A DNA stretch of 64,000 nucleotides from Echinometra lucunter (GCA_029962745.1 JAPZVO010000025.1:127520-191519), one strand, 5' to 3'; positions 45,235-58,445 are shown, counted from the first letter of the stretch. The notes: a model not told the origin generated them from the sequence alone. Translations and numbers: made by a program.

Positions 45235-45551
45235 TTTTCATTTCATTTCATTTCGTTTTCTTTAGTTTTGAACAAATATACAAGAGCATAATAAACAATT
45301 TTATATGAACAGAAGTTCAAACACGTATATGAAGAATTAGATATGAACATAGAAACTTATTTTGAACAGAACTATAGGACTCCAGGATAAACATAAGCTT
45401 GAGGCCCTTGGAGCCCTTACGAAATAAATACAAACTTACTATTAGAGGGAGAGGGTTCCTGGTAATGCAGAAGGGCAAAGAGAAAAGGAGAAAATTCATA
45501 GAGACTGAGAAAGGGAGAGAGAGAGAGAGAGAGAGAGGGGAGAAAGGATGT
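45235..45551 (-). mobile_element. LINE 3' end fragment
   Basis: A (TTTCA)n tail and about 300 bases of 3' untranslated sequence are shared with the LINE at 55599-58445. Homology stops at 45551 in mid-element because the segmental duplication ends there. Confidence 0.7.
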
Positions 45552-46008
45552 GGTCGGGGTTTGCCAGTGCTAATTCTAATTCTTTAAAACATCAAATACT
45601 CAGTGTAGCTTATTCTAAATTGGGCAGAGAAGAAAAGAGGACTAAAGATTAAAGAAGGCGGAGAGGAAGAATATGGAGAAAGGAGAATACTGTGTTGAGA
45701 AGTCTTTGGTTGTGTTTTGATGAAAAAAACATTGTACCTTAACCGAAGGAAAATTATAGCCATACTCTTGCAAAAGTCGGGTAAATGTATAGACTTATCA
45801 GTTCATCTTGAAGGTGCAAAGTGATGAAAGAAAAAATGATAGACTATTGTAATGATAATCGAATTGATGTGTGATGTCAAACCGTGAAGGTAAAGAGGAA
45901 AAAAGAAGAACTGTCAGGTCATGATGACTGATCACAGCAAATTAAGAAGAAAAAAAAAAGAGGACTGAGGAAACAAGTATTTGATTTAAAAAAAAAAATC
46001 ACGCAATA
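45552..46008. other. Unassigned spacer between duplication copies
   Basis: Purine-rich, no gene or repeat recognised. Confidence 0.4.
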
Positions 46009-46475
46009 CAACTTTTATGTATATCATATCTTTCAGTATTGATTATTTTCAATTCATCGCGGTGCTTTATCCTTTTTTTTCCAGATTGCACTCTATGTTG
46101 ACAAAACAAAGCGCGGATTCTGGAAGAGAGAATGCCCCACGCAATGACTGCCCTGAAAGGCCCGCAACGCACAATAGCAGAGTAATACGGCTGCTAGTCT
46201 CGGCGGGAAGCTTTTCGGAGCCGTAAAACAACTTGTCTTTTAATACAACTTTTATGTATATCATGTCTTTCAGTATTGATTCTTTTCAATTCATCGCTGT
46301 GCTTTATCCTTTTTTATCCAGATTGCACTCTATGTTGACAAAACAAAGCGCGGATTCTGGAAGAGAGAATGCCCCACGCAATGACTGCCCTGAAGGGCCC
46401 GCAACGCACAATAGCAAAGTTAATACGGCTGCAAGTCTCGGCGGGAAGCTTTTCGGAGCCGTAAAACAACTTATA
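46009..46475 (+). repeat. 237-bp tandem duplication with exon-like core
   Basis: CAACTTTTATGTATATCAT starts units at 46009 and 46246. Each has a pyrimidine-rich tract ending CCAG, then about 120 bases of higher GC with the same open frame (LTKQSADSGRENAPRND and following). A one-base indel shifts the frame late in the second copy. It could be a duplicated exon, but no protein family is recognised and no donor site is obvious. Confidence 0.55.
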
Positions 46476-46877
46476 TTTTTCCCATGAAAAACATTATAAT
46501 TCATGACCGAAACGATTAAAAACTTATGTTTTTAGTGAGTAGAAATACTAAAGAATTAAAAAAAAAACAGTTCTTATTCCATTTCATCAACGGTTGCTAA
46601 GGCCTTTTCCAGAATGAATTTGACATTAACCGTTGGAAAATGTCTCGTGAAGACAAAACGGAAGTGAAACTTTAAAAGCGTTTTTCTCGAAGAAATACTT
46701 TTCCTGAGCCCCCGCCTTCTCGGGGTTTAACGGCAGTTATCTCAAAAAAAATACTCTACCCTTAGCTTGAGCTATATATCAAATTAAAGTTTGAGAAATG
46801 GGGAATCATAATCTCTCAAAATATGACATTTGAAAAAATGCGACTTCTGCTTTTGACGTGATGGTCACATATATATA

Positions 46878-47280
46878 TAAGTGTAACAACAATGCCTGAC
46901 TTCAAATATCTGAAACAATTAAAGAAAATTAAATAAAACAGCTGAAAATAAAAATATATAGCGGAATGATCCAGTGTTGGTATAATGGCGGCTAGTGGCG
47001 TACGCATAATCGTAGTACATCCCATAATTTCTGTTCAAGGATATTCTCTAGTGAATACTTTGGTGATTTATTGTTTAATAAGTGAATATTTCAAATCCAT
47101 TCAGGACGCATAATCATGACTTTTCGGCAATGAAACCCTTTAAAATATGCCATAGATGATATCTTTTAATAAATTATCGAGGATGAAAGTAATTATATAC
47201 CACTAATCCACAAATCGGCAACAAATTGTTAGCGTGTTGGTAAGGCATATAATTTCTCATTGAAAACATGATTTGGTAAC
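46878..47280. repeat. Partial third copy of the 37.4-37.8 kb block
   Basis: AAGTGTAACAACAATGCCTG through GGCATATAATTTCT matches 37403-37790 and 49597-49985, with a small deletion near 46928. Confidence 0.8.
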
Positions 47281-47749
47281 GAATAAAATTTATGTTGTAT
47301 GCCTTCAAACGAAGAAAACTTAAAGTATATTCCAATATCATTGCATCAAATTCAAGGTACGAGGCTTGTGAACTTCAAAAGATGACAATTTTGCATATTT
47401 GTCGTGGTGATTTATTGTTTAATAAGTGAATATTTCAAATCCATTCAGGACGCATAATCATGACTTTTCGGCAATGAAACCCTTCAAAATATTCCATAGA
47501 TGATATCTTTTAATAAATTATCAAGGAAGAAAGTAATTATATACCACTAATCCACAAATCGGCAACAAATTGTTAGCGTGTTGGTAAGGCATATAATTTC
47601 TCATTGAAAACATGATTTGGTAACGAACAAAACTTATGTTGTATGCCTTCAAACGAAGAAAACTTAAAGTATATTCCAATATCACTGCAGCAAATTCAAG
47701 GTACGAGGCTTGTGAACTTCAAAAATATGACAATTTTGCATATTTGTCG
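47062..47749. repeat. 344-bp tandem duplication
   Basis: GGTGATTTATTGTTTAATAA starts units at 47062 and 47406. Each ends with a segment (ATGTTGTATGCCTTCAAACG to ATTTTGCATATTTGTCGTG) that is the inverse of the foldback-arm sequence at about 33720-33850. Confidence 0.8.
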
Positions 47750-49527
47750 TGTTCACTGAAGCGTGGCTGAAGGGTTTGCCCTGAATTTTCCAGGAAATGT
47801 AGCTGAGAAGTATAGCTACATGAGTCTGTATTCAGATTTCATCAAAGTTTCCTGATCGTAAAAAATACAGGGGTTTGCTTTAGGGGGAAATTTTTTTTGT
47901 TTTGTTTTTATATACGGTGAAGCATGAACACAACATTTGCATAATAGTTTTCAACAATACGCAATCTTTTAAGTTTTAAATGATTGAGGACCTTAGTTTT
48001 AGACACATATTTCAATCTACGCATACATCAATTATGCATATCAAATTTGAAAATCATCCAATTGTTTCATGATCTATAGATATTTCAGTTTTTCGCTGGA
48101 TAACTTTAATTGAAATGTTTGACTTGTTTGTTCAATACAAGGACATTGCATTGTACATTACATTCTATATGGCATTAAATTTGCACTTATACGCGCCTGG
48201 TGAATGTGTACGCTAAAAGGGAGCAAAGGTATGTTAACAGTTGTTTGATGACTGGTATGACCTGAGAAGTATGACCATCTGAATTTACGACCCAAGGTAT
48301 TAGTTAAAGAGTTAAATGTTATTGGCAGCAGTTTTTAGTTCATCATGTACATTATTTCAATGACTTAACATATCATTTCTATTCACAAAAGGATTCTGCT
48401 TTGGAACAATTATTCAAAGCTGTTCTCGCCATTGGCGTAAATCCCTGGGGATGGGGGTGTTATAACCCCACTTTTTCAAGAGGGGGATGGCGTGTACAAA
48501 CATACCTCACTTCTTAAAAAGGATATAATGTTGTAATCAATTAGTTGTTGAAATGTTCAATAAATCTATCTGATCATAAACAATGGTTATAGTATAGTAG
48601 AATTTCTGTTCGAAATTATATCAAAAACCAGAGAAAGGATACATGGGTGTCGATCCCTTGGGAAGGGGGGGGGGGGGGGTCGGGGATGTATTCCCCTAAT
48701 ATTTCAGGTGGGGTATAGTATGGCCTGTATTATCATCTCCCAATATCCCCAAAAACTTCAGAAAATGACATGATAAAATGATAAATGATGATGATCGGGA
48801 GGAGGAGGAAGATGATAATGATGAAGATGAAGATGACGATAATGATGGCGATGTTGATTATTTTTTGTAGGATTAGCATCGATCCACATCGTCATAATTT
48901 TTCTGTTTAAATTTTCATTATGATTATGATTTCTAAAATCAAGAATTTAAAGAAAATAATGGGATTTAGCAAGTAAGTATTTCCCATGAAAAAAACGTCC
49001 ACATGCTCTGAAATGTGATTTTTACTGAGGGTAATTTTAAAGTAGCACATGAGGGAGGAGATACTCTCCCATAGTGTACATTTGCATTGGAGAAAATTTC
49101 CTGGCTAATGATTTTCGGGAGAATAGCTTACACTCTTTTTCTTTCCTAGAAAATTTCTTTTTATGAGGAAGGCTTAAGATTTTTCGAAGGTGTTTTGTAT
49201 GCATAATCATTCGCTTTACCCCAAACACTAAAGCCTTTTATACGAGTAGAAAACTGTTTCTAAAATAGCACAAATGACTTATTGAAAATATTTTTTCTTT
49301 GCAAAACGTTTTCATTTTAATATCAATTTTTTTTTGGGGGGGGGGGGTCAAAAACAAGTCCCTGTTGTATATGAAATATTATAAGAAGAGATGAATATGA
49401 TCTTGTGTTTGGTATGGGGTGTTTGTTTGTTTTTTTTTTAGGCAAACGCGTTCAACAGCGATTCAGTGTTTCACTGAATGATTCAAAGCCACACCCTCTC
49501 TATCTCTCTCTCTCTCTCTCTCTCTAC

Positions 49528-49588
<61 letters not shown>

Positions 49589-50430
49589 TGTAACAAGTGT
49601 AACAACAATGCCTGACTTCAAATATCTGAAACTATTAAAGAGAACTCACATATTAGCCGAATAAAACAGCTGAAAATAAAAATATATAGCGGAATGATCC
49701 AGTGTTGGTATATTGGCGGCTAGTGGCGTACGCATAATCGTAGTACATCCCATAATTTCTGTTCAAGAATATTCTCTAGTGAATACTTTGGTGATTTATT
49801 GTTTAATAAGTGAATATTTCAAATCCAGTCAGGACGCATAATCATGACTTATCGTCAATGAAACCCTTTACAATATGCCATAAATAATATCTTTTATCAA
49901 GTTATTAAGGGAGAAAGTAATTATATACCACTAATCCACAAATCGGCAACAAATTGCTAGCGTGTTGGTAAGGCATATAATTTCTAATTGAAAACATGAT
50001 GGGGTAGGGAGCTTATGTTTCCGCTACAGAAGAATAAAGTGATAAGGTACGATTAATTGACAGATGTTGGCTATCTCGGTTCTGTGGCTATTATAACGTG
50101 CTGGCACTATTGTTAACATTCTATTCAAAGGGTCCTTGTATTTTATACATAATATCTCTCCTTCCCTTTCTATGTTTCTTGCCAATATCACATTTTCTGT
50201 TTAAAACCCCTTTTATTCATTCATGATTAAACAAACCGTCCTATATTTTCATAATGTTACCTAAAATGCAAAGGGTCAAATGATAAATTTGCACAGAAGA
50301 AAAAAGATTAAAACCTGAAAAATAACTGAAGAAATATCAACTTATCTATTTTGCTCATTAGGCGTGTAATGTCCGACCAAAAGATGACCTAAATTTTCAT
50401 GTCTTTTTCTTTTTTATCGTTATTATTAAA

Positions 50431-52144
50431 CAGGGTTAGCAGATTTAAATCATGTTGATTTAAATCGTGATTTAAATCGCGATTTAAATCACCATGATTT
50501 TCTTTTAAAAATCAGTGATTTAAATCACTTCCATTGAAGCATGTACAAATCACTGACAAATTGTTTGTTCAAGGCAGTTTTAATCCTTCAAATCAACTGA
50601 AAAACTTTGAAATAACTTTATATCAACTTAAAAACTTTGAATTAACCTTATATCAACACAAAATCAACAAATCCTTCCTATCTACTTAAAACAAGTTAAA
50701 ATCAAGTCAATAAAATCAGCTAATTCCTTAAAAACTAAAGATCTATGTCGTCAACAGTTACTCCATTTTTTGTAGATGTCAAGCTCTTCTTCCGAAATTT
50801 TAAATTCTTTGTCAGCTATTAATAGTGAAACAAGTTTCTTATTTCTTTCTTATCGTTTATGACACAATCCAAAACTTTTCAGAGAGCAGTTTGTGAAAAA
50901 ATATAAAATTCAATGAGAAAAGGTTTGTTAGCAATTTTCCAATTTTGATCCTTCACATAAACTGCTTCCGTCAATTACATTAAAAATAATCATGTAATCA
51001 ATAGATTTAACATGCTTGTTTCTTCTTGTTACATTTATCATACAATTGATGTTTTAAAGAATATGTAAAAATCACATCAACATAATGTAGTACAGTTACA
51101 ATTTGACTGTTGAAAAAAGCTTTCTCTTATAAACCTTTTATGTCACTGTCAGCTCATTTTATGGTCAGTGCTACGAATAATAACAGAAGTTTTGCACATG
51201 TATCTGCATGTAGCAATGGAAAGAGCTCTATAACAACAATTTGCAAACTCAAAATAAACTTTTAACACTACATTTAAATGTTAAAATGCAGACACAGTTG
51301 TAAGTTGTTTCTGATTTAAAATAAAATACTTATTTTGTAATACATATGTTGTAATATAAGCAGTTTTGCAGTTTTTATCCTTTTAAGTCAAAAGTACAGT
51401 TGTATATGGTCAAAAGACTTGACATGTTTTTTTTTTTTTCCCCTACTTCATGTATCGAACAGATTTTGAGAGAACATGTGAATAAAATTTGTAGATTAAT
51501 GTAAAAATCACAGCAACATAATGTAGTGTAGTCACCCTTTGACTAAGCTGTCTCTTACATTGGTCTCCAACACTGACAGTTTTGCATCTCTATCTGTAGC
51601 AATGGAAGAGCTTCAATACCAATTTGTAAAACTGTCACAAAGCTGTTGTGTGCACATGTACATATGCAGATACAATTTTCACTGAAGATGCATTGGGATT
51701 TTCCTCTGGGATTTTTTTTAATATTGCGTGGAAATTCCCAGAGGGGAATTTTCTCTACTCACCGTGAATTCTCTGTAGAAGTTTTCTTCGTAGGCCTAGG
51801 TATGATAGAATTAAGTGCAGATTCATACATGATTCCTCAAATTGATTTTTATTTGCCCATTTTGACTGGATTTAATTACAAAATATATGGTTAAGAAAAA
51901 TATTAGGAGTGAAATGTATGATAACATTAAAATTGATGTCATTGTAAGGGTAGGCCTCTAAGGTTTTTTGGTAATTACACTTTTTTCGAATGAACTTTTA
52001 AAAAAATAATTTAAAAAATTAAAAAAAATCCGATTTAAATAAAAAAAAATCCGATTTAAATAAAAAAAATCTGATTTTAATTTAAAAAATCTGATTCTTT
52101 AAAGTTGTTTTTTTTTTTAATAAAAAAAAAAATCGCCAAACCTG
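50431..52144. mobile_element. hAT-like non-autonomous transposon, copy 2
   Basis: Here both ends keep the canonical form: CAGGGTTAGCAGATTT at the left and CCAAACCTG at the right. Flanks TTATTAAA (50423-50430) and CTATTAAA (52145-52152) match at 7 of 8 bases. Otherwise as copy 1 at 38240-39948. Confidence 0.68.
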
Positions 52145-53563
52145 CTATTAAACCAGAAGGGAAGACGCGGCGGTAGCTCCAACCATTGCGCCAATATCTA
52201 CTTCCCTACAGGTTAAAGGTCCATACACCCTTTGTGAAATTACAGAGGCTAAAAATGACCAGGTTTTCGTTTATGAGGCCCAAAAGGCAAAAATTTCATT
52301 TGAATTTAACCCATTGGCTACTGGAACCGGGTGGCCCTTGTATTAAGCCATGGGAATGAGAGAATTCAGTTGTCAACAGGTTAAGGGTACTAATCATAGG
52401 AATGCCCATCAGAAAATCCTTGGTTTCTTTATCCATCTGATTTGCAACGTTAAAGCATACAAGCATATATTAGCATGATAAGTATATTGTCTTTGTCAAC
52501 TAGGCTATCTCTATTCGAAATAAATTGATCTCTCATAAAAGAAGATGAAAATATACTTACAGATTTATACTTGCTAAATTGTCACAAATACCATATAGAT
52601 TGAAACAGCAATGAATGATTATTTTCTCGCCTGGTGTCTTGTAATACAAATTACACTGATGAATAAAGCAACTCTACCTTCACTGAACTGTTTATGAAAT
52701 GACGTTGGTGTGTCATTATGTTTATTGATTTCAGTATTTCCGAACAGGGTTTTTTTTCTTATGGAGCACTAATGGAAAAGATTCACACAAAAGCACGAGG
52801 TATAGTATTATGTTTTGTTAACCATTCATCGATGACGCCCTGTCATGCTGTGTTTTCTCTATTAAAAAAGGACAGTGGGAAACCCCGCGCTTTGTATACT
52901 CTCCTGTTATCTTCTTCACCCCCCCCCCCCCCTCTCTCTCTCTATCTCTCTCTCCCTATGTGTTCTTTTTTATGGGAAAAGCTTTTTCCCAACACCTGCA
53001 TGTGCGCATAATTAACATTCATTTACTACAAAATATTTGTGTATATTACAAATCGCGCGCCGGGTTTCCAAATGGCAGACACGACCTCCTGAAAAGATTT
53101 TCTCTAAAAGAAATTTTCTTTGTTGCCTAAATGAAAAAATCCACGGAAAATGAAATGGAATTTATAAAAGGAAGAATTCATACATCATGTGCATTGAGAT
53201 ATACATCAGGTAAATAATAATTATATTATAATATTCTGGATATATATGCAGCGCCTAATGCATCTCTTAGAGAGCGCATTACAGTAATGTTATTACCCCA
53301 GTCATCAGGCTAGCCCGCACACAATGTATGCACCTTATCCACTCCCTGCATGGGAAGCAATCCAGCCAGGCGCCTTTTGCAAGCGCTCACAGTGCTTTAT
53401 ACCGGTTGCTTTACACCTGCAATAATTCTATATGAATGATAAATCGATGTTAGATCGTTACCCTTTACTAAGGCTGCTATGGTTTCATGTTAATTGGGTT
53501 GTAGATGTAGAAATCTTAATCGAAATATTTATCAGCGAGATTGGTTAATTCTGTTTTCTCCAG

Positions 53564-54123
53564 GGTCCGGGGGGGGGGGGAGGTACTTGACCCCAAAAGT
53601 GGTAGGTATGTGCCGCGGGCGAGACAAAAAACGGGGGCTTTGGAACGGGCTTGTTGTGAAAAGGAGGGTCTTCAGAACGGGCTTCGGAACTACAAATCTT
53701 TGTGAAAACGGGGGTCTTTGGAACGGTTCGCCTGCGTGTGAGTGGTGTATGTATCCCTATGGAACGGGCATACGTGCATGCAGATAAGCCCGGCGGCACG
53801 GGCGTCGGGTGCGCTCGCGCAGAGGCGATGGTCGGACAGCGCTCTGCGGGCCGCTTATCACCAAAAATGCAGCTCATTGTAGCGGATCAATGCGGTCGGA
53901 ACGGCGTAACGAAAATATGCGAAGCTTTGGAACGGATTTCTTTCTTCTTTTTTTCTCGATAAAAAGAAAATGCTATGCTTTGGAACGGCTTTCTTTGTTC
54001 TTTTTCTCAATAAGATAAAAATGCTATGCTTTGGAACGGAAATTTGAGTGTAAAAATGGGGGTCTTCTCCGCGGCACATACCCACCACACATTATATACT
54101 GAGTGCCCCCCCCCCCCCGGACC
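53564..54123. mobile_element. MITE with GGTCC-G(n) ends, copy 2
   Basis: Same element and site as 43202-43762, differing in homopolymer length and scattered bases; it arose by the segmental duplication. Confidence 0.75.
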
Positions 54124-54766
54124 TTTTCCTGGTATTTGAGAATCAATTTTGGACACTAAACAACAACAAACAAGCATTTCCAGGAAATTTATTCAACATG
54201 TTAATTCCATTACTCATTCCATTAAGCAAAGTGTAGGCCTTCATTTAGTTTTGTACTTCCTTTAGCTATAGATGCTCTGCCTGCTATAGCATCTATCGAT
54301 GTCAGCTCTGTCACTCATCAGGAATGACAGAATATCCCGGCAAAGCAAACCTAAAATTAAGAAATATAGATGCCTTCACAAGGGAAGAAACAAAATGTGC
54401 CATTGTCTAAGGAAGGAGTTATAGTACCTCTGCTTCTAATTTACAGCATACCATCATACTAAAGATTTGTATTTTATGTATCATACCTAGTTCTATCATA
54501 AATAACTTAATTTCTAATAAATGAGAAAAAAAGAAGAAGAGAACGTACTTACAGATACAAATTGTTCGCAAATACCATGTAGATTGAAATGACAATTAAT
54601 AATTACTTATGCACACTGGGTCTTGTTATACAAATTAAATTGGTAAATAGATGAACTTTACCCTCATTCCATGAAAACTCTTTGGATAAACTAGAATTGA
54701 CGTGCATGAGTGTGTCAATGTATTTATGGATTTGAATTTCCTCGGAAAATTTTTATGACAGAGTAC

Positions 54767-55113
54767 CAGTGGCGGCGATTTCATGTCAGGATGGGGGGTG
54801 GGGGGGGGGGCACGGAAACCCGGAAGGACTCCGCCGAAAATATGTTTCGAAAAGTGAGAGGGGGATAATTGACATTATGCGAGCGAGCTAAAAAATTATC
54901 GCAGAAAAAAATGAAAAGAAGCCTGATTTTGCCATCAAAATGCATTCTAGGCCTATAAAATATTTTAATGGTTGGCCTAAAGTTGGTCAGCTGACTCAAA
55001 GTTGAAAAATAATATATTAAACTTCGAAAATCGAGGGGGGGACGATCCCCCAAGAAAAAAATTGGGGGGGGGGGACATGTCCCCCGTCCCCCCGGGATCG
55101 CCGCCTATGCAGG
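54767..55113. mobile_element. MITE with GGCGGCGAT ends, copy 2
   Basis: Same insertion as 44406-44737. Left flank GTAC (54763-54766), right flank mutated to GTAA. Internal G-runs are longer. Confidence 0.75.
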
Positions 55114-55598
55114 GTAATATTGCAAGAGACGTACCCAAAATAACACAAAGCACAATGATGTTTTGTTAACTATTCATCAGTGGCAGCGTTGGCGTTCGTT
55201 TGCTCCGTCTACGAAAACGGCGGGAAACCCCACGCTTTCTACGCTCTTCGGCCATCATTATCTTTTTTCCCTCTGTCTCTGTCTCTGTCTCTGTCTGTCT
55301 GTCTGTCTCTGTCTCTCTCTCTCTCGGTCACTTTTTTCAAAACACATTTCAAAATCGTCTCTTTTCATTGTACTCAAATTAAACGTTTTCACTTCTTTTA
55401 TCATATTCAGAGTATATCACTGATGTATTTTGATCTTAATCAAGATGTCATATTATAAGGAGCCCGCTTCCAAAAGGGCGCTAAATCCAATTTGGATGAA
55501 AATTGAGTCAGTGATATCGGACCATTGCCCAGGCAGGTACTTGTTTTTGAACAAAAATTATTAACCTAAAGTTTGATAGCAATAACAAAAAACGTACC

Positions 55599-57410
55599 TT
55601 TTCATTTCATTTCATTTCGTTTTCTTTAGTTTTGAACAAATATACAAGAGCATAATAAACAATTTTATATGAACAGAAGTTCAAACACGTATATGAAGAA
55701 TTAGATATGAACATAGAAACTTATTTTGAACAGAACTATAGGACTCCAGGATAAGCATAAGCTTGAGGCCCTAGGAGCCCTTACGAAATAAATACAAACT
55801 TACTATTAGAGGGAGGGGGGGGTTCATGGTAATGCAGAAGGACAAAGAGAAAAGGAGAAAATTCATAGAGACTGAGAAAGGGAGAGAGAGAGAGAGGGGA
55901 GAAAGGATGTGGATAAAGAGTTAGAGATGGTTTCACAAAGTGATTGCAAATTGTATGTCTGCAAAATAAGCGTTGATATGCGAGAAGTAAGAGTAAAATA
56001 CAATCATAAATTGAACAGTATTGGTATACCGAGAAAGTAGCATTCTTAACAGCTGCTTTAAAAGCAAACTCAGAGTGAAGATTCATATTGTCCAAGGGTA
56101 GCGAGTTCCATATGTCCGGACCGTTATGTATAACTGATTTATGGGCAGTGGCAGTTTTAAGGTTGGATAGATGAAATTTATTCGACTGCCTTGTTGGATA
56201 AGAATGTACATCTTTATTTTGCTTAAAATGGACGGTCAAAATAGGTGGCAATCGGCCATTGAAAAGATGAAACATAAACATAGCAGTCTATAAAAAGTTT
56301 ATGTCAGATATGTTGAGGGTATTTAATTTTAAAAACAAAGGGGCGGTGTGGTCCCTGTATTGAGAACCAGTACATATGCGTATCGCCTTTTTCTGATATC
56401 TTAAAATCGAGTTATTCAAAGATTTGGATACTAGGTTACAGTACGTTATATACGGTAGTAACATAGTATTATAAAGAATGAATAGGATGTTTCGTGGTAG
56501 GTAAAATTTCAGTTTAGAGAGGACACCAACACTGCGTGAAATGGCCTTGGAAATATACTGATGTGGTCAGACCAATTTGAAAATTCGTTGATATAAACTC
56601 TTAGAAATTTAGTATTGATTTGCCGTTCAATCAAAATATCGTCAATTTTCAAGGATATATTAGGTTGTAATGTTTTTTTATGAGTTGTAAAACATATGTA
56701 GTTTGTTCTCTTAGATTTAAAGATAGTATATTACATCGAAACCATTTGGCAAGTTTGGGCAGTTCTGAGTTCAGAGTGTCGATAAGAACATCGATATTTT
56801 TATTTGAGAGAAACACGTTTGTGTCATCAGCAAAAAGAATATATTTTAAAACAGTAGAGGAGTTAGAAATGCCATTAAAATAAAGTAAAAACAATAGCAG
56901 GCCCAATATTGAGCCCTGTGGGACTCCACATTTTACATCTAATATATCAGAATTAACATGATCATATACGGTAAATTGTTTCCTATTTGACAAATTACTC
57001 TGAAACCACTTTAAAGGTATTCCTCTTACACCATAATGTTGTAGTTTTTGCAAGAGAATCAGATGATCAAGAGTGTCGAATGCCTAGCTCAGATCCATAA
57101 ACACGCCGATCACATGCTTATGATCAGCCAAGGCATCCGACACTCTATCGTGCAATTGGACTAATGCAAGCTCAGTTGAGTATGATTTCCTAAAGCCAAA
57201 TTGGTTGGGGTTGAGGAGGTTATTTTTCGTCAAGAAATCATACAATCTGTTATACACGATACGTTCAAGTATTTTTGAATAGCTGGTCAAAATAGATATT
57301 TGACGATAATTGGTAAGATCCGAGGCATCGTCTTTTTTGTATATCGGTATAACTATTTTGAAAATATCACTTTTCCATAGACGCCAGTACAAATTCGTAA
57401 ACAAATACCT
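55599..57410 (-). pseudogene. LINE 3' half: reverse transcriptase and C-terminal domain
   Basis: On the minus strand, from 57404: KIVIPIYKKDD, DLTNYRQISIL, LNPNQFGFRKS, then MDLS followed by a TAG (57084-57086) where DLSKAFD is expected. The same frame continues with AFDTLDH, GVPQGSILG and ILFADDTNVFLS. Frameshifts occur near 56720 and 56560, with a further stop near 56290. The C-terminus FNGRLPPIL, HSYPTRQSNKFHL and DIWNSLPL lies at about 56100-56290, and a 3' untranslated region ends in a (TTTCA)n tail at 55599-55618. This is a CR1/L2-type LINE, inactive. Confidence 0.88.
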
Positions 57411-57499
57411 TTTTCGCTGATGTTACAAAGGTGGAATTAAAACTGTGCAGTACATTAGAAATAAATAGGTATGAAGAGTAGTAGGTTCACTTGATAATG

Positions 57500-58445
57500 T
57501 TCTTTACTTGCTCCAATACAATAACACACTGAGCGTATTTAAAACAAAAGAGCAACGTATGATACAGCAGAAAGGAAGACAGGGAAATACCTTCAGAGAA
57601 TTATTAAGTGTCAATAAAGTATGTACAAGGATGAAGAAAACTCATGGTAGTTTCTACCGTGTTGTAAGACAGAATAACACTGACAATTTTAAGAAAGATA
57701 AACAAGACGTAGATTGGAGTGACGTTATAATGAATGAAGATCCTAATATAGCATATACCACATTAAATCTGTAAACTGTATGATTTTAATTTTACCTTAA
57801 AACAGAAAAGAAACAAAGACAGAAAAATACAATGTTGGATGATAAACGGTTTATTACAATCTATTAAACATAACAACAAGCTATACAAGTTTTACTTAAA
57901 AATCCGGCTCATCAAAACGAGTCGCAATTCAAACAATATCGAAATAAACTTACGACACTCCTCAGGATGACAAAGATGAAATATTTTTCTGACAAATTCG
58001 ATATAAATCACATATCAAACGTACATGGGATACCATAAACAGCCTCATAAAAGTAAAGTTCATGAGTGCTCAGTTTCTGCATTCAGCATTGATAAAAATC
58101 ATGGTGACTTATCCTTTATCCGTAAGTAATTCATTTAACAATTTTTTCGCTAATATTTGTCCAACTCTTGCTAATATACCACAGTGTAGTACTGACTTTC
58201 GGACATACATGAACACCCCCCCCCCCCCTGACTATCCTTTATTTTTATATCCTACAGACGTAAATGAAATATATAACATTGTTAACTCGTTTAAAAATAA
58301 TAAATCTGCAGGTATAGATGAATTCAGTCCAAAGGTAATTACAAGTGCTTTTCGATAAATAGTAAAACAGTAAACCAAAATAGTCAATAGAGAGTCGATA
58401 TATAATATTTAAACGCACGGATCTCCATGCTACCAAAAGACAGCT
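57500..58445 (+). pseudogene. LINE 5' half in inverted orientation
   Basis: On the plus strand are the ORF2 segments that normally precede the reverse transcriptase. KKDKQDVDWSDVIMNEDP (about 57690-57744) comes first. A decayed linker with NKLYKFYLK follows, then the frame 58062-58358 with FNNFFANICPTLANIP and NKSAGIDEFSPKVI. Homology runs on through stops to about 58445. The upstream end faces 57410 and the downstream end faces outward, the arrangement expected if the 5' part of one LINE was inverted on insertion. Confidence 0.8.

Larger units (their letters stand above)
35660..45551. repeat. Segmental duplication, copy 1 (about 9.9 kb)
   Basis: Direct copy of 47825-55913 at an offset of about 12.17-12.20 kb. 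Most sampled lines differ by only a few bases, plus length changes in homopolymers and microsatellites. Copy 1 has 1.83 kb (41205-43034) that copy 2 lacks, so the later offset drops to about 10.36 kb. It contains a hAT-like element, C-tract-ended MITEs, a SINE-like repeat and a LINE 3' end. No host gene is recognisable; matching short open frames in both copies (for example 36863-37054 and 49037-49228, minus) show no family resemblance. Confidence 0.9.
47825..55913. repeat. Segmental duplication, copy 2 (about 8.1 kb)
   Basis: Partner of 35660-45551. It is shorter by 1.83 kb because bases equivalent to 41205-43034 are missing at the junction 53396/53397. It ends at 55913, inside a LINE whose remaining part continues to about 58445. 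Confidence 0.9.
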
